Notes under the pieces: model-generated
Told to the model about the DNA's origin: nothing
Databases searched by the model: none
The model's input: the letters and a program-made list of their open reading frames with translations, nothing else
Program-made: the position numbers and the translations under genes
Part shown: positions 22,618 through 37,600 of the stretch, in pieces
Numbering within the stretch: the first letter of the stretch is position 1
Layout of the letters: each line of letters begins with the position of its first letter
Assembly: GCF_021869535.1 (NCBI RefSeq)
Contig: NW_026262734.1
Location: 108,101,088-108,165,087 of the forward strand
Length of the DNA stretch: 64,000 bases
Reading direction: 5' to 3'
Origin: Mytilus californianus
Taxonomy: Eukaryota; Mollusca; Bivalvia; Mytilida; Mytilidae

Positions 22618-25600
22618 GTAATTATTTAACTTTCGTGGACTATATAGGAGTAGATTGTGTTGCCCTTTTTAAATTCTCTTTCATAGACAACCAATATAAT
22701 TTTTCCATGTGTAATGTTTATTAGACTTGTATTTCAGGAAGGTGACAGACCACCAATTCAAAATCCCTATCTATTCAACTAATTTTCGCAATTTTTACAG
22801 CTTTCTGAATATATTACCTCAAGTTTAACTTCATAGAAACCAGGTATATCCTGAATTGTACATGTATCACCTTTCTACATGCCAATTTTCAATCTATGTT
22901 TAAAGTCTTGTAGCGACATACTAACCTTTGGAAGACAAGTACTGCTAAAGTTAACCCCTGGTATTCTGGGAATCTTAAATAAGTAATAGTATACTATGGA
23001 GCGCATTAATCCTCAATTTTTAATGCAAACTCATGGACACGTAAATTTTGGCTCAAAATGGTCTACATATATGAATCCGGGTCTGTTCGCGCCCATTCAC
23101 GTTGTTTCACTTTTGCACCTAAAATCCGTTCGCACCCTTTTTATTGGTTTTGTGTTTAATAATTTTGTAATCGAGTTTTGGTAAGTGTATTGCTCATGTT
23201 GCTGTAAATATTTTTTTTTTCATTATTTCAAAATAAAGTGAGATTCTGACAACATTTTTTTTGTGTTGAATAAATCTTAATCATGTTTTGGTTAGTGTAT
23301 TGCTATAAAAAAATTTCATTGTTTCTAAATAAAGTGAGATTCTGACAACATTTGTTTTTTTGTGTTGAATAAATCTTAATCATCTTTTGGTTAGTGTATT
23401 GCTATAAATATATGTTTCCATTGTTTCAAAATAAAGTGAGATCCTCAAGTTTTTTTTTTGGTGCTGAATAAATCTTTAAATTATGTTTTGGTTAGTGTTG
23501 TGATATAAATTTTTTTTTCATTGTTTCAAAATAAAGTGAGATCAAAGGGGCCAAGCTGTTAATTATCTTTCATGTTTTTCTTTTAAAATCGTCAATGTTT
23601 TCTCATACCAAGCTAAATACATGTAGTATTTACGTCAAAGCAAGTTAAAATAACAATCATGATTTTCAAACAAACAACAATAATACCAAATTTAGCTGTG
23701 TATAAATATTAATTAGCAGTAATCATACTTTTGTACATAATTAACATTTAATAATTAATCTTCAAATTGATAAAAACATGAAAAAAAAAAAAACATGTAA
23801 TGATTCCCCAATTTTTATTCAGGAAAAATTTTTTTTTTGGGTATATACATATAAAAATATCTAATAATTAAACTTGAATTTAAATAAAAATTGGGTGCGA
23901 ACGTGTAGGGTGCTAACGAACATAGGGGGCGAACGTGAAGGGTGCGAAAGTGTATTAGGCGCGAACGGACCTGATACCTACATATATTTCTCCTCCAACA
24001 AAAGTTTCATTTCTGCAAATTTGTTGGTTAGTTTAAGTACAATCACATCAAAAGAACAATTTTTTGTCAGGGAAGGGCTACTTTTACATTTATACGTTCT
24101 AAATTGGAGTGGGTGAATTGGTGGTCTGACACCTAAACTGTAAAGAGACATAAAGTTTATCAGAAGTCTTTTGTTCTGCTTAATTCAACATCCTTGATCA
24201 ATGTGTAGAAAATAAAATCATATCTTATCATCTTGTAACTTATATTGCAAAATTCACAGCTCAATTTAAACTGACTGTAATGTATGACTTTAATAGAAAA
24301 TACTTGAAATGTAATTTCTGAATACATGAACATAAACTTTCAATATAAAGATCAATTTTGGTTGATTTTTCCTTGTTTGTCCTACTGCTTTAAAGACTTT
24401 ATACAACTTAAATTACAATGAGTTTAGTAAAAAATCAAAGGTATTGAAGTGTGAAGGAATATTGACCCCCCTTTTTTCATCAGGTGTCAGTGATGGACCA
24501 TTTATTGATCAATAATGCAGTTATGGTCATGAAACAATTTTATTCACTATCAGTCAATAAAGTTTAAAGTAGAAAACTTTCATTGGAGACAATTTATGGG
24601 ATTGGGGTGAGTTTATGCAGTTTTTGCATTAGGCTATTATGCTATGTGCCAAATACATGGAATGACGCAATGATCATGATGATAAAATGGTTAAAAATCA
24701 AATAATTTCATAAAATTTTCAAAACGACAATTTTTTTGGTAGTAAACAACATATGTTTTAATGTTTTATACCACAGAAACAAGTTACTGTGCATTCATAA
24801 CAATATCAGTCATTTTTTTATATGAATGCATATATATTGTAAGGGTGGAAAAAGCTACATATGTATAAATAGCACAATTTCAGGTTTAAGGCTCTAATTT
24901 TGCAATATGTAACTTTTTTGCCCCAAAAAGGTTGAAATGTGACTACTTGCATTTCAAATGATCAGTTAAGACAAAAAAATCAATTGTTTTCTGATTTTTT
25001 GGTGTCACCACTTTTCGTTTTAAAGGTGTCAGACCACAATTCAAAATCCCTATCTATTCAACCAAATTTTGCAATTTTTACAGCTTTCTAAGTATTTTAC
25101 CTTAAGTTTAACTTCATAGAAACCAGGTATATATCCTGAATTGTACATGTATCACCTTTCCACATGCCAATTTTTATACGCCCGTTTACGCCCGTTTACG
25201 GAACATATCATGGTATTCCGTTGTCCGTCCGTTCGTCATCAACATGTCGGACATTAACTCAAAAACGCTTTAACCAATTAGCATAAAATTTTGGGGAATT
25301 GTTTATATCTATTGACATGAGCTCCCTTTCGTTTTTTTTGGAATTTTAAATTTTACTTTCCGAGTTATGGTATTTTATTCATTAAAAAAAGGGGGATTTT
25401 CCAGTTTTTCGGACAATAACTCAAAAATGCTTTCACCAATTTGCAAGAAATTTTGGTGAATTGTTTATATTTATTGACATGAGCTCCCTTTCGAAATTTA
25501 TAAATTTTAGATTATACGTTTCCAAGTTACGGGGTTTTATTCATTAAAAAAAGGGTTTTTTAACAGTTATCGGACAAGAACTCAAAAATGCTTTCAGCAG

Positions 25601-28600
25601 GTCTAATGAAACTTTGGTGAATAGTTTATATCTATTGACGTAAGCTCCATTTCAATTTTTATAAATTTTAGGTTTTACGTTTCCGAGTTATGGAATTTTA
25701 TTCATTAGAAAAGGGGGGATTTTCCAGTATTCGGACAATAACCCAAAAATGCTTTCAGCAGTTCTCATGAAAACTTTGGTGAATTGTTTATATCTAATGA
25801 TGTAATCTCCCTTTTGATTTTTATAAATTTCTGATATGACATAGAGTAATTGAACTTTATTCTTTGAAAATGCGACGGGTGTATCATGCGCTCATGGCGC
25901 AGCTGTTTATTAAACATATGTTTATAGTCTTGTAGCAAAATACTAACGTTCGGAAGACAAGTACTGCTAAAAATAACCCCTGGTTTTTTGGAAATCTTAA
26001 ATAAGTATACTATGGAGCGCATTAATCCTCAATTTTTAATGCAAACTCATGGACAAGTAAATTTAGGCTCAAAATGGTTTACATATATTTCTCTTTCAAC
26101 AAAAGTTTCATTTCTGCAAATTTGTTGGTTAGTTTAAGTACAATGACATCAAAAGAACTATTTTTGTCAGGGAAGGGCTACTTTTACATATGTTCTAAAT
26201 TGGAGTGGGTGAATTGGTGGTCTGACACTGGAAGCAATCATACGTGTTGTTTTAGATATATATTGAATAAAGCAATATTTAGCACAGTTACTTTGAAAAT
26301 AGGTATACAATCTGAGTCTATCTTACAACCTAGAACAGGTTCGGGAGGATCCTCATCAGTGCTCCAGCTAGAAATCAAAAGGGGCAGGGTGCCAGTGGAG
26401 GGCAGGGCACTTTCTTATGAAAGGAAAAGGCACTGCTCATTTTTTAGGCAGTTAAGCTGCCTTATGCGAGCACCCTAGATTTGTGTTCTACCCAATAAAT
26501 GCTGAAATACGTGCCATTGTTATTATCTAGCTGGATATAATGTTATTTATAACTAATTGAATAGTTTTTTCATACTTTTAATTCTGGATTACAAAAATAT
26601 GACCAGAAAAAACCTTAAATGATCGTCGAACCACCCAAAAGTTTTGAAGTTGCACATAGGAAGTAGAGCACATTAGGAATCCTTATGTAGTTTATTATCC
26701 CCTGTGCTTTTGGCAAAGATGTCAAAGAACAATTGTATGAAATATTTAATCGCCGAAAATCTTTAAAGACAAGTAGTTTAGATTTCCCAAATGGCAAAAG
26801 TCGTAGGAATATTGTTTGTCGTCAATACGTGTTACAACTACGTCAGTAGTCTATTAATAAGTTCCACTGTTCATGCTGTTGGCGGCAATTTCAAATTAGA
26901 AGACGAAATTTTCGTATCTTTTCAATTTGGAGGCAGGGGTTCAAATTAGCGGTGGTCCGAGGTCCGCGACCTTCCACTTTTGCAATCGGACTCTCGACTT
27001 GGTTACTAGCTACGCCCGACGGACCTTTCACTTGAAAGAAAATTAAAAATAACTTTGCAAACCTTTTTACCAAAGTCTCTAAATAAACGATCTCAAAACG
27101 TATTTTCATCTTTATTATTCATGACAGCGATGTTCATTTTGTTCAACCGCTAGCTTTATGCAGATAATCGCCTACAAGTAATGTGTAAATTCGAGTAAAA
27201 TCGTATCTGACTGACAAAAACAACATTGAAAAACAATGGATGCCGTGTAGACAATTACAATATCGGGTCCGATTCCGGAAGCGGATAAGGGTAATTCCGG
27301 GTTTTGGAGATCAACTACAAATAAAATTTCAGGCAGGTGACAAAATACATCTATGCATGGTAAATAAATATAAACACTAGAAATGGAAACCAAAAGATAT
27401 ATGTAAAAGAAAGAAAAAGCAAAAAATATTTGATACAGAAACTCAAAATTACTTTTTGACAAATTTTAATGTCAAAATCCAATACAATGTGACAGCTGGG
27501 AACAGTATATCTAACAATATATATGTTCCTGGTGACAGTATAAATCTTCTTTATCAGTGATAAATGTTGATAATGCATGTAAGATGCTTTTAAAGTATAA
27601 ACATATTACTGCAATTTTTTTCTCAATTTTGAAGGGTCAGTTAACATAGCTGGAAGTTTCTTACTTTGTTTTCGCAAATAGTGCAACTAGATTATATGAT
27701 ACCTGAATGTAAGCAATTCATATGATATATAGGTGGAATCCTTTGGGTCACTCTACCCCCTCCTGTTTGATAACTTTGAAACGGATGAGATCCCCACCCC
27801 TAAACCATATATATTCATGTATGGGACTATATAACTAATCAAATGAAATATAGGGGGAAGTCCCTAGGGTTACTCCACCCCTCCTGTTTGAGAACTTGGA
27901 AACAGTCGAGATCCCCACCCCTAAACCATATATATTCATGTATGGGACAATATAACTAATCAAATGAAATACAGGGGAGTCCCTGGGGTCACCCCAACCC
28001 TCCTGTTTTGGAACTTTGAAATGGTCGAGATCCCCACCCCATAACCAAATATATTCATGTATGGGACAATATAATAAATCAAATGAAATATAGAGGGAGT
28101 CCCTGCGGTCACCCCACCCCTCCTGTTTGAGAATTTGGAAACGGTCAAGATCCCAAGACAAGACAAGACAAGACAATTTATTTAAACTTAAGCACACGTA
28201 TGGTGCTACAAGAGGATAACAATTATACATTAACAATTACATATATACTTATACATTTACAAGCAAGACACACAACAAATAAATAAGTGATATCATACAA
28301 TAAAATTGAAATAAACCATAGTTGGTTGATTTGTTTGCAAAATTCTTAATTGCAACGTGGATATGAAGTTATTGTAACATGCTTTGTATTATGAAAATAT
28401 TTTTTCAATATGTCTTAGAAACATGCACACTTTTGTTAGCAGTGGCACGTTACAGTGTGATAATAGACCAGTAAGTTTCAATTGGGAAGGATTTTGTGTG
28501 TAATATGTAGGTATATATCTTTCTCTTAAAGACATAATTTGTTCATTGGAGCATACAAAAAAATAATGATCCCATAAACCATACATATTCATGTATGTGA

Positions 28601-31600
28601 CAATATAACAAATGAAATGAAATATAGGGGGAGTCCTTGGGGGTCACCCCACCCCTCCTGTTTGAGAACTTGGAAACGGTCGAGATCCACCCCTTAACCA
28701 TATATATTGATGTATGGGACAATATAACAAATCATATGAAATATAGGTTGAGTGCTTGGGGCCACTCTACCCCTTCCTGTTTGAGAATTTGAAAACGGTC
28801 GAGATCCCCACCCTAAACCATATATATTCATGTATGGGACAATATAACAAATCAAATGAAATATAGGGGCAGCTCCTATGGTCACTGTAAACCATCCTGT
28901 TTGAGAACTTGGAAACGGTCGAGATCCTCACCCAGAAACCATATATACTCATGTATGGGACTATATAACAAATCAAATGAAATATAGGGGAGTCCCTGCA
29001 GTCACCCGACCCCTCCTGTTTGAGAACTTGGAAACAGTCGAGATCCCGACCTCTTAATTAAACCATATATATTCATGTATGGGACAGCAGAACTTATCAA
29101 ATGAAATATAGGGAGAGTCCTAAGGTTCACCCTACCCCCTCCTGTTTGATAACTTGGAAACAGATGAGATCCCCACCCCTAAACCATATATACTCATGTA
29201 TTTGGCAATATAACAAATCAAATGAAAAATAGGGGAAGTCACTGGGGTCACCCCACCCCCTCCTGTTTGAAAACTTGATAACGGACGAGATCCCCACCCC
29301 TAAACCATATATATATTCATGTATGGGACAACATAAAAAATCAAATGAAACATAGGGTTAGTCTCTAAGGTCACCCCATCCCCTCTTGTGTGTGTTTTAA
29401 GAACTTGTAAAAGTTTGAGATACCAACTCCTAAACCATATTCATTCCTGTTCGTCATTTCAAACAGATTTGAATGACATACAAGGTCAATCTCATAGGCA
29501 TCACATATGCATATCACTTTACTAGACCTTATCAATGTGTACTAGACTTTGCCCAATGTCAGGCGACCATGGGAATGAATAATTATGGCAGCTTTGTTTG
29601 GGAGACTTCGTAACAGCATTCTGTTACAATTATTTCTTGTTTATTATAAAATTTTATTGATGCAAAAAATGAGCAGGTTTAAAGAATTTACCTTAATTAT
29701 ATTTTGAATAATTTCTGGTTCTATAAAAAATTTCATTTTAATATGGCTCATTTTAAAGAAAACATATCTTTCAAGCCCAAGAGTGTTTGACCAACTTTAT
29801 TATAATCACCTGTCATTTTATTCCAAACTTAGACATCATGGACTTGGGGTGAAGGCGGGGGTCATTTACATTTACTATGGGCAGGTCAGTCAGACCTCAC
29901 CTTTGATCCCCGTAGTAGTAAACATTTGTCTGATTTGTGTCTCATAACTTTTGCACTGTAGAACACAAACTCAGTTTTCTTTCCAGGGAAGCAAGTCCAT
30001 GCATACTATTACAAGCTCGTACTAAGTCAACTTGAACTACTAACAGTCAACTAATACCAACGTTAACTATCAACTAGAACAACTGCAATCATTTCGAACT
30101 TGTACCACTGCAGACACATGACCATTAAAAATATACTTGATATATGCGTTGCTTTTGAAAACCTTGATAAAATATGAATTATTTGCCTTAATAATTAATT
30201 CATTAAATGAACATAAATGCACAATATATGAATGTTTAATGTTTGTTCTTTTAAATCTTAAAAAAAATGAAGCAACATAGCCACAGTTTTCATAATTATG
30301 TTTGCCTTGGTTTTTGGTTAACTGCCTACAGCGCTTACAGTGCTTTGATTTTGTCTACGTTTCTGTGTGTATCACGAGTTCACATTCTTTTTTTTACTGT
30401 ATATGTTGTTAATAAAGATGCATAAGTTGTTGTTTTGATTATTTATTCTATAAAATTTGCATTAGAAAATGTAATTCATACGACATATTCATAAAACATG
30501 TCAATACACATTCATACATCACATCACTATAAACCAATAGAGGCAAATTAACTTACTATTCTCCCCCCCCCCCCCCTCCCCTTTTCCAAAAAAAAACCAA
30601 CATAAACTAAACATCTCATAGTTTAGCATACATGTGACAGAGTTGTCTTAATTCAAAATTTTCAGCTAGTAAGTTGATGTCATGATAGTTTAACTTCACA
30701 CTACCATTTTTGTAGGATTGGAGCTTAACATCATCATAACAATTAATCTTATAAATTTCTTAATTGACAATCAGACAATGTATAGAACATAGATTGCTAA
30801 AAGTATGATTATCAAAAATAAATTGCAATATATTTTTTTTTGTTATGTTCAAAGACAGTTAATATCCTTAAGGTAACATTCTTATATAATTTTGTATTCA
30901 ATTGGTTATTTATTCCTATTTTTAATACTACATGATATTTTAGGAGCACAAATTTGTAATAAGCTCAAACAGGGGAAGTAACTCCAAAATTAATTTCTAA
31001 CACGTTTACTGTTTGCTTGTCGCTCACAAGTTGAGATGGACAGCGTTTCTGTGAAGGCATAGTTGTATTTTGATGACTTAAATTCTATTCTAAAGTCATG
31101 AAAGTCTTCATTTATACACTCTTCTTGGAGATCGAAAATGCCGACCCAAGCTAAAAACACTCGCTGACACATTCATCAAATTTATGACAAAAAGGTACAT
31201 TGTCTTAATTAAATTACCTAGTTATTAACACCTTTGAAGTCTTATCCACTGTGATTGATTGTACTGGCATGATTAACCTGGGGGCAATCACCTGGTGTCA
31301 TATATGTAATTTAACTTTGTGATAAGAAATCGATGAAACAAAAGGCAATTTTACCAAAACGGCACAAGGGTTTTTGGGAAAAAGGCGTCAGGGCAGAAGG
31401 CCGCGGATGAAGGCACACAGGGCACGGCTGAGGGCACCCAGGGCACGGCGCCCTTCTATTTTGGGCTAACGAGACCACTGCTCATAAATGGGTACTATTT
31501 TCATTTATGGGTATTTTACCCCAAAATGGGTATCAATTTTCAGTGATAAAAATATAAACTTTGCATTTACAGATATTTATGTCATAGCCCAAACATTCGG

Positions 31601-34600
31601 GTAAAGGACAATATTTTGCCTAAAGACACCATGACTGAAATATCATCAGGATTAAAGTTAACAGCCTTCAAAATGTAGGATTTTTGGAGGCCATTATCTT
31701 TGTATTCAGTTCTCATTTGAACTAAAGGAAAAAATGTTGCTATTTACATGAATATTTGCGCCATGACAGCTTCAATGTACATGTATAATGATGAAATACA
31801 AAATTTGAATTTTTATCACTGTAGATTGATACCCAATTTTGGGCATAATACCCATAAATGTGGATAGTTCAGTGTATGTTCAATGGTGTTAATATGTTCT
31901 TTGATTGAGTTAAGCTATTTCAGTTGATATTTTATAGTGTGTCTTTCTATGTTGTGATGTTACACTATTGTTTCAGAAAAAGGGTGAAGGTTTGGTACCA
32001 TTAAAACGTTTAAACCTGCTGCATTTGTTTGCACCTGTCCTATGTCAGGAATCTGATGTTCAGTAGTTGTCGTTTGTTGATGTGGTTCATAAGTGTTTCT
32101 CGTTTCTCGTTTTTTATATAGATCAGACCGTTGGTTTTCCCGTTTGAATGGTTTTACACTAGTAATTTTTGGGGCCCTTTATAGCTTACTGTTCAGTGTG
32201 AGCCAAGGCTCCGTGTTGAAGACCGTACTGTAACCTATAATGGTTTACTTTTATAAATTTTGACTTGGATGGAGATTTGTCTCATTGGCACTCATACCAC
32301 ATCTTCTTATATCTATATAGTACCATTTATGAGGATTCTCCCCAGCCTGTAGAATCATGAGTGAACATTTTGGTATGACCATAATGTCATATACATGTAA
32401 CAGGGTTCTCACTAAGGATTTTTGAAGACGAGTCCAGGGACTCGTCATTTTTGGCCATGGTGAGTCCAACAGTAAGAAGAAGATATTTTATTGCAATATA
32501 ATTTATCATTTTAGTCTCCATGACCTAATAGAGCAATGAAATGACATTAAATTTGGATTTCTTTGAAACTTTTGCTATAAACATGATAAAATGATGATAT
32601 GTGTGTTCAGTTTATACAAAATATTTCAATCTGGTTGCATCTTTCGACTCACCAGTTTTGAAAATGGTGAGTCCAGACAGATTTTCATGAGTCCAGGACT
32701 TATGGATTCGCCTTAGTGAGAACCCCGATGTACCTACAAAATACCACCACACTTCTGTACACACCTCTACCTTTTAGTATAGGAAAATAAATACTTTCTT
32801 GTACTGAAATTCCCTAGAAGAAGATGTGCAGAGACAGGCAGACTAGCCTTGTAGAAAGTATGCATATACATGTATAATAACTGGAATTTGTAATTTGTTT
32901 CAGTTCAAAGAAGCAGTTTCAGATTTACTATGTCCAGAACAAGATGATTTCTACCTACTGAGATGGCTAAGAGGTATATAACATTTAGAAAAAGAAAGAA
33001 CAATTGCATTCAACATGTTCAAATATTTTTTATGCTAATTTTTAATTTTTTCCTTGATTAATATCTTTTAAACCTGTTTTTTATCACAAGAAAAAAACAC
33101 AGTTTGATTCGGTTGGTACACATACTTTATTTGTTTGGTGAAAAGATTGATTTTAGAATGAAAAAACGTACATTGTGTTTGAAGTTGAAACTGACAGCAC
33201 CATATTTATTTTAATGAATACAAATGATTTGCAAATAAAATTTCCATATTTATGTATTATTTCAGCCAGAAATTTTGATTTGAAGAAGTCTGAAATCATG
33301 TTTAGAAATGTAAGTTACCTTTTAATTATCATAAACAATTCAATTTGTCATCCTATTGGCATAGTCAAACAACTTTTTCAGGTACGTGTAATTGACAGTA
33401 AAAATCATTATTGGAATTTTAAACGTATGTACATTTTTAATTTCTTATTAAATATGCTACATGTATATAAACCTTTTTTGTCGGAATTTAATTGACTGTA
33501 ACTTAACAATAATGATGGTTGTCCTATTGTAGTATGTGTATTGCACATGTGTGTATATATTTCTATGCAGCTTAGGACAAATTGAAATACATATATGTTG
33601 TGTCTATAATGATTGACTTATACACTTGTATTTGGTTTCAAGCTCAGCTTTAACATGTTTAACAACTGTAAAAGTTAAGCATACAATGCAGTAGTTAAGG
33701 AGAATAATGTTGTGACATTCCAATGGCAAAAAAAACCCCAAAACATAGGACAAGAATAAAACAACACCATTTATCATACAAACCTATGATAATGTAAACA
33801 ACACATTGTTATTGATACCTATCATTTGTGTGAAACAAACTCCCATTTATTTGTAAAGTTACTGGGTTTGTTTTGCTCACACATTGTTGTCAATATAATG
33901 GAATTTTACATATCTGTCATACAAGTGAGAAGTTTAGCTAGCTTTAAAACCAGGTTTAATCCACCATTTTCTATGTAAGGAAATGCCTGTACCAAGTCAG
34001 GAAAATGACAGTTGTTTTCTATTTGTTTGATGTGGTTGAGCTTTTGATTTTGACATTTGATAAGGGACTTTCCAATTTGAATTTTCCTTGGAGTTTGGTA
34101 TTTTTGTTATTTTACTTTTTTCTCATTGACATAATCTGATATCTACTTATATCCATGTTCCATAAAATCAGAGATATCAACCAGCTACACTGGAAGAGTA
34201 TTGTTTTTTATTAACTTCATCTGGCCAAAAGCAACAAACCACAATGACTGAATTACAGGCTCCTGACTTGGAACAGGCTCATACAAAATGTGGTGGGGTT
34301 AAACATGTGCACATGTGTGTAATGATAACTCATTGAAAGCCATATATCTGATTTCCTAGTACCGGGGTATTGTTAATTTTTATTGTTATTATAGCTAACA
34401 CATGGCTTTAAAATGTAAAAGTAGTTGAATTTGAAGTGAGAGTGATAAATCATTTGTTTTTGTTTTTTATTCATTTTAAGGACAAAGAAATCACTCAAAC
34501 AGGCCTTAATTTAAAAGAATGTACCAAACCTTTTCTTCACAATAAGATCATTACCCATTAAATTGTCTATTTTAAGAGTATATAACTTTTCTTAAATTGG

Positions 34601-37600
34601 TCATGTTAACATTGGTAAAGGTACCATATGGATTAAATTATTTCTCAGAGATTGTCACACAATGATGTACCAGTACTGTAAATTTTAGAAATTTTTGAGT
34701 GCAATTATAATTATACCCCTGCTTTAAAAAAGTGGGGGTATACTGTTTTACCTCTGTCTGTCCGTCCGTCCCATGAATATTTTTCGTCGCATCTTTCTCA
34801 GGAACTACATCATAAGGATTTCTGAAATTTTGTTTCAGTGTTTATAAAAGTCAGCTATACCGTGTGATGCGTTTTCAGATTCATCACTCATGATCAACAA
34901 CTTCCTGTTTACCGAACACTTACATCATTTTACCAAGTAGTTGAAAATTTTCGTCACATTTATCTCAGGAACTACATTACAAGGATTTCTGAAATTTTGT
35001 TTCATGGTTTATATGAGTCAGCTATACCGTGTGATGCGTTTTCAGATTCATCACTCAACAACTTCCTGTTTACCGAACACTTACATTTGGGCGGGGGTAT
35101 CATCAGTGATCAGTAGCTCGCAGTTTCAGTTGTTCAGATTGTTGAACAATGGACAAAAAATGCAAGATGAATAATCGCTACTACAAGAAATGTGAGAAAT
35201 TTTTTTTGCAATACCTATCTTCATGATCTTGTTGCAATTTTTCGCAATAATAAAAACATCCCAAAAATTTCTGAATTTACAGCAGTTCATGTGTGAGGTA
35301 TTGTTAGTAGGTCACTTCTCCAATACTTTGTTGTTAGTAGGTCACTTCTCCAATACTTTATAACTTCAGTGATAGAAATTATATCATTATTTTAGCACAT
35401 CGAATGGAGGAAGAAAGTGTCTGCAGATAAGATTTTACAGGATTACACAGAACCTGAAGTTTTAAAGAAATTCTTCACAGGAGGTCTGCATGGGTTTAGT
35501 AAAGATGGCTGCCCAATCTGGATTGATCCATTTGGAAATATTGATTTAAAAGGTAATATATGGTATTATAATTATCTTTTCTGGTGATTGGTTCTTTTAT
35601 TTACAACCCTGCGAATCAACTACAATCTCAAGAATTCATTGTTAAAATATCCCCATAAGTGTGATTTTAACTGAATCACCATTTGTATACATGTACTGTG
35701 TAAAGGGTATGCATTGTCATTCCTGTCTCAATGAGTTAAATTTTTATATTGAATCTGGAGGTTAGAATTGTTTTTTTGGCCATGGCATCAGTTTGTCAAC
35801 GAGATTGAATATCCCTATGGTATCTTCTGGTTCTCTTTTAGGACGGATTACAACATGGATTGGTTTAGATAAACTTAATGGTTAAGAGTTATGTTTTCAC
35901 TTTTAATCCATTTTTGAGGCAAAAGTATCAGAGCTTGAGTGTCATACCTTATTCTATAGTGATTCATTGAATTAGATAGAGAGGAAATTCTAATCTTTTA
36001 GCGAAAATATAGTAAAACAAGGACCATAACTCTGCACAAAAATATTAGACCGAAACAAAAATTTTAACTTGATCTATGATTAATAGTTCTCTAAAATTAG
36101 ATATGATGTAATACAGTGTATATCTAGTTTCAAATTATAATCAAATATAATTAATAGTTCCAAATATTTTTTCTTTCATTTGTCACAAAGTAATATAGAT
36201 TTGTAACTTATCTATAAAATGTCAACAACTTTTTTCTACACAATGTAATGTATTGAAATATATACATAATAAAAATGGATTATTATCTAATTAAAGGATT
36301 TCTCTTCATAATTTTTTTTTATATATATAGCATTCAGAAAATTAGTTTATACTAAATAACTAACAAACCTGCCAAAAAATTCTTCAAATAATTGAACAAA
36401 AAATGTCTTTTAAAAAATTAGTTATCTCCCTTTGTACAGAAATATGGTTTAACATAGTACTCTAACATTAGATATGGTCCAGAGTTATGGTCCATAACTC
36501 TGGATTAAATCATCAGACCGGAACAAAATTTGAACTTGATCTAGAACTTGTCATGATAAAACTATATACCAAATATCAAATCAATATCTTCAAGAACGAA
36601 GAAAAAAAGTGTGGAAAGCTGATTTGCCGGACTGACAGAAGGACAGACAGACGGACAGACAGACAGACAGACGGACGGAGTGCAAACCTTAAGTCCCCTT
36701 CGACCTTGTGGGTAGGGGACTAATTAATTGCTTTGCAGGGCCTGTTTATTGAAAGGTGGCATGCGATGCATTAATACTATTTTAATTTAGATGTCGAGTT
36801 TTCTTAAGTGTTTGCTTTCGGATTTCATATCTTCCTTGTGGATAAATCCTCCTGCTGTTGAAAGAACATGTCAATAATGACTTTGTGGTTTCATTAGGTG
36901 AAAAGATGAGATGTTTTTGTTGATTATTATTGTAAAATAGACAAACATACATTGTTATTTCCAAGTGTGAAAAAAAAGTTTAAGAAGTATACAGAATTAG
37001 AAAAAAGTAGCTAAAAGATTAAGGAGAAGGATGTTCACATATAAAAGTAATGACAAAAGGAAAAACTTAAAATATATCCAAGATCCTTAATGATAAATCT
37101 TTTGATGAAATTCATTATATCAAGCTTTTCAACATATGACAATTGTCTTTACAATATGTCAAGATCTTCAACATATGACCAGTGTCTACACAATATGTCA
37201 AAATCTTCAACATATGACCAGTGTCTATACAATATGTCAAGCTCTTCAACATATGACAATTGTCTTTACAATATGTCAAGCTCTTCAACATATGACAATT
37301 GTCTTTACAATATGTCAAGCTCTTCAACATATGACCAGTGTCTTTACAATATGTCAAGCTCTTCAACATATGACAATTGTCTTTACAATATGTCAAGCTC
37401 TTCAACATATGACCAGTGTCTTTAAAATATGTCAAGCTCTTCAACATATGACAATTGTCTATACAATATGTCAAGCTCTTCAACATATGACAATTGTCTT
37501 TACGATATGTCAAGCTCTTCTACATATGACAATTGGCTACACAATATGTCAAGCTCTTCAACATATGACCAGTGTCTTTACAATATGTCAAGCTCTTAAA

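Larger units (their letters stand above)
22741..24133. mobile_element. TIR element copy A, interrupted by another element
   Basis: Ends GGTGACAGACCACCAATTC and GAATTGGTGGTCTGACACC are inverted repeats. The body (22741-23072 plus 23978-24133) matches copy B at 25025-26229. A second element is inserted at 23073-23977. In intron 1 of SEC14-like gene 1. Confidence 0.75.

Noticed and set aside
26074..26478. 134-codon open frame in intron 1
   Set aside because: Begins inside TIR element copy B and continues into repeat-like sequence; no family recognised.
27835..28236. 133-codon minus-strand open frame
   Set aside because: Produced by the 120-bp tandem array, whose unit is a multiple of three.
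33175..33495. 106-codon open frame over exon 3 of SEC14-like gene 1
   Set aside because: Only the 44-nt exon within it is real; the rest is intron.
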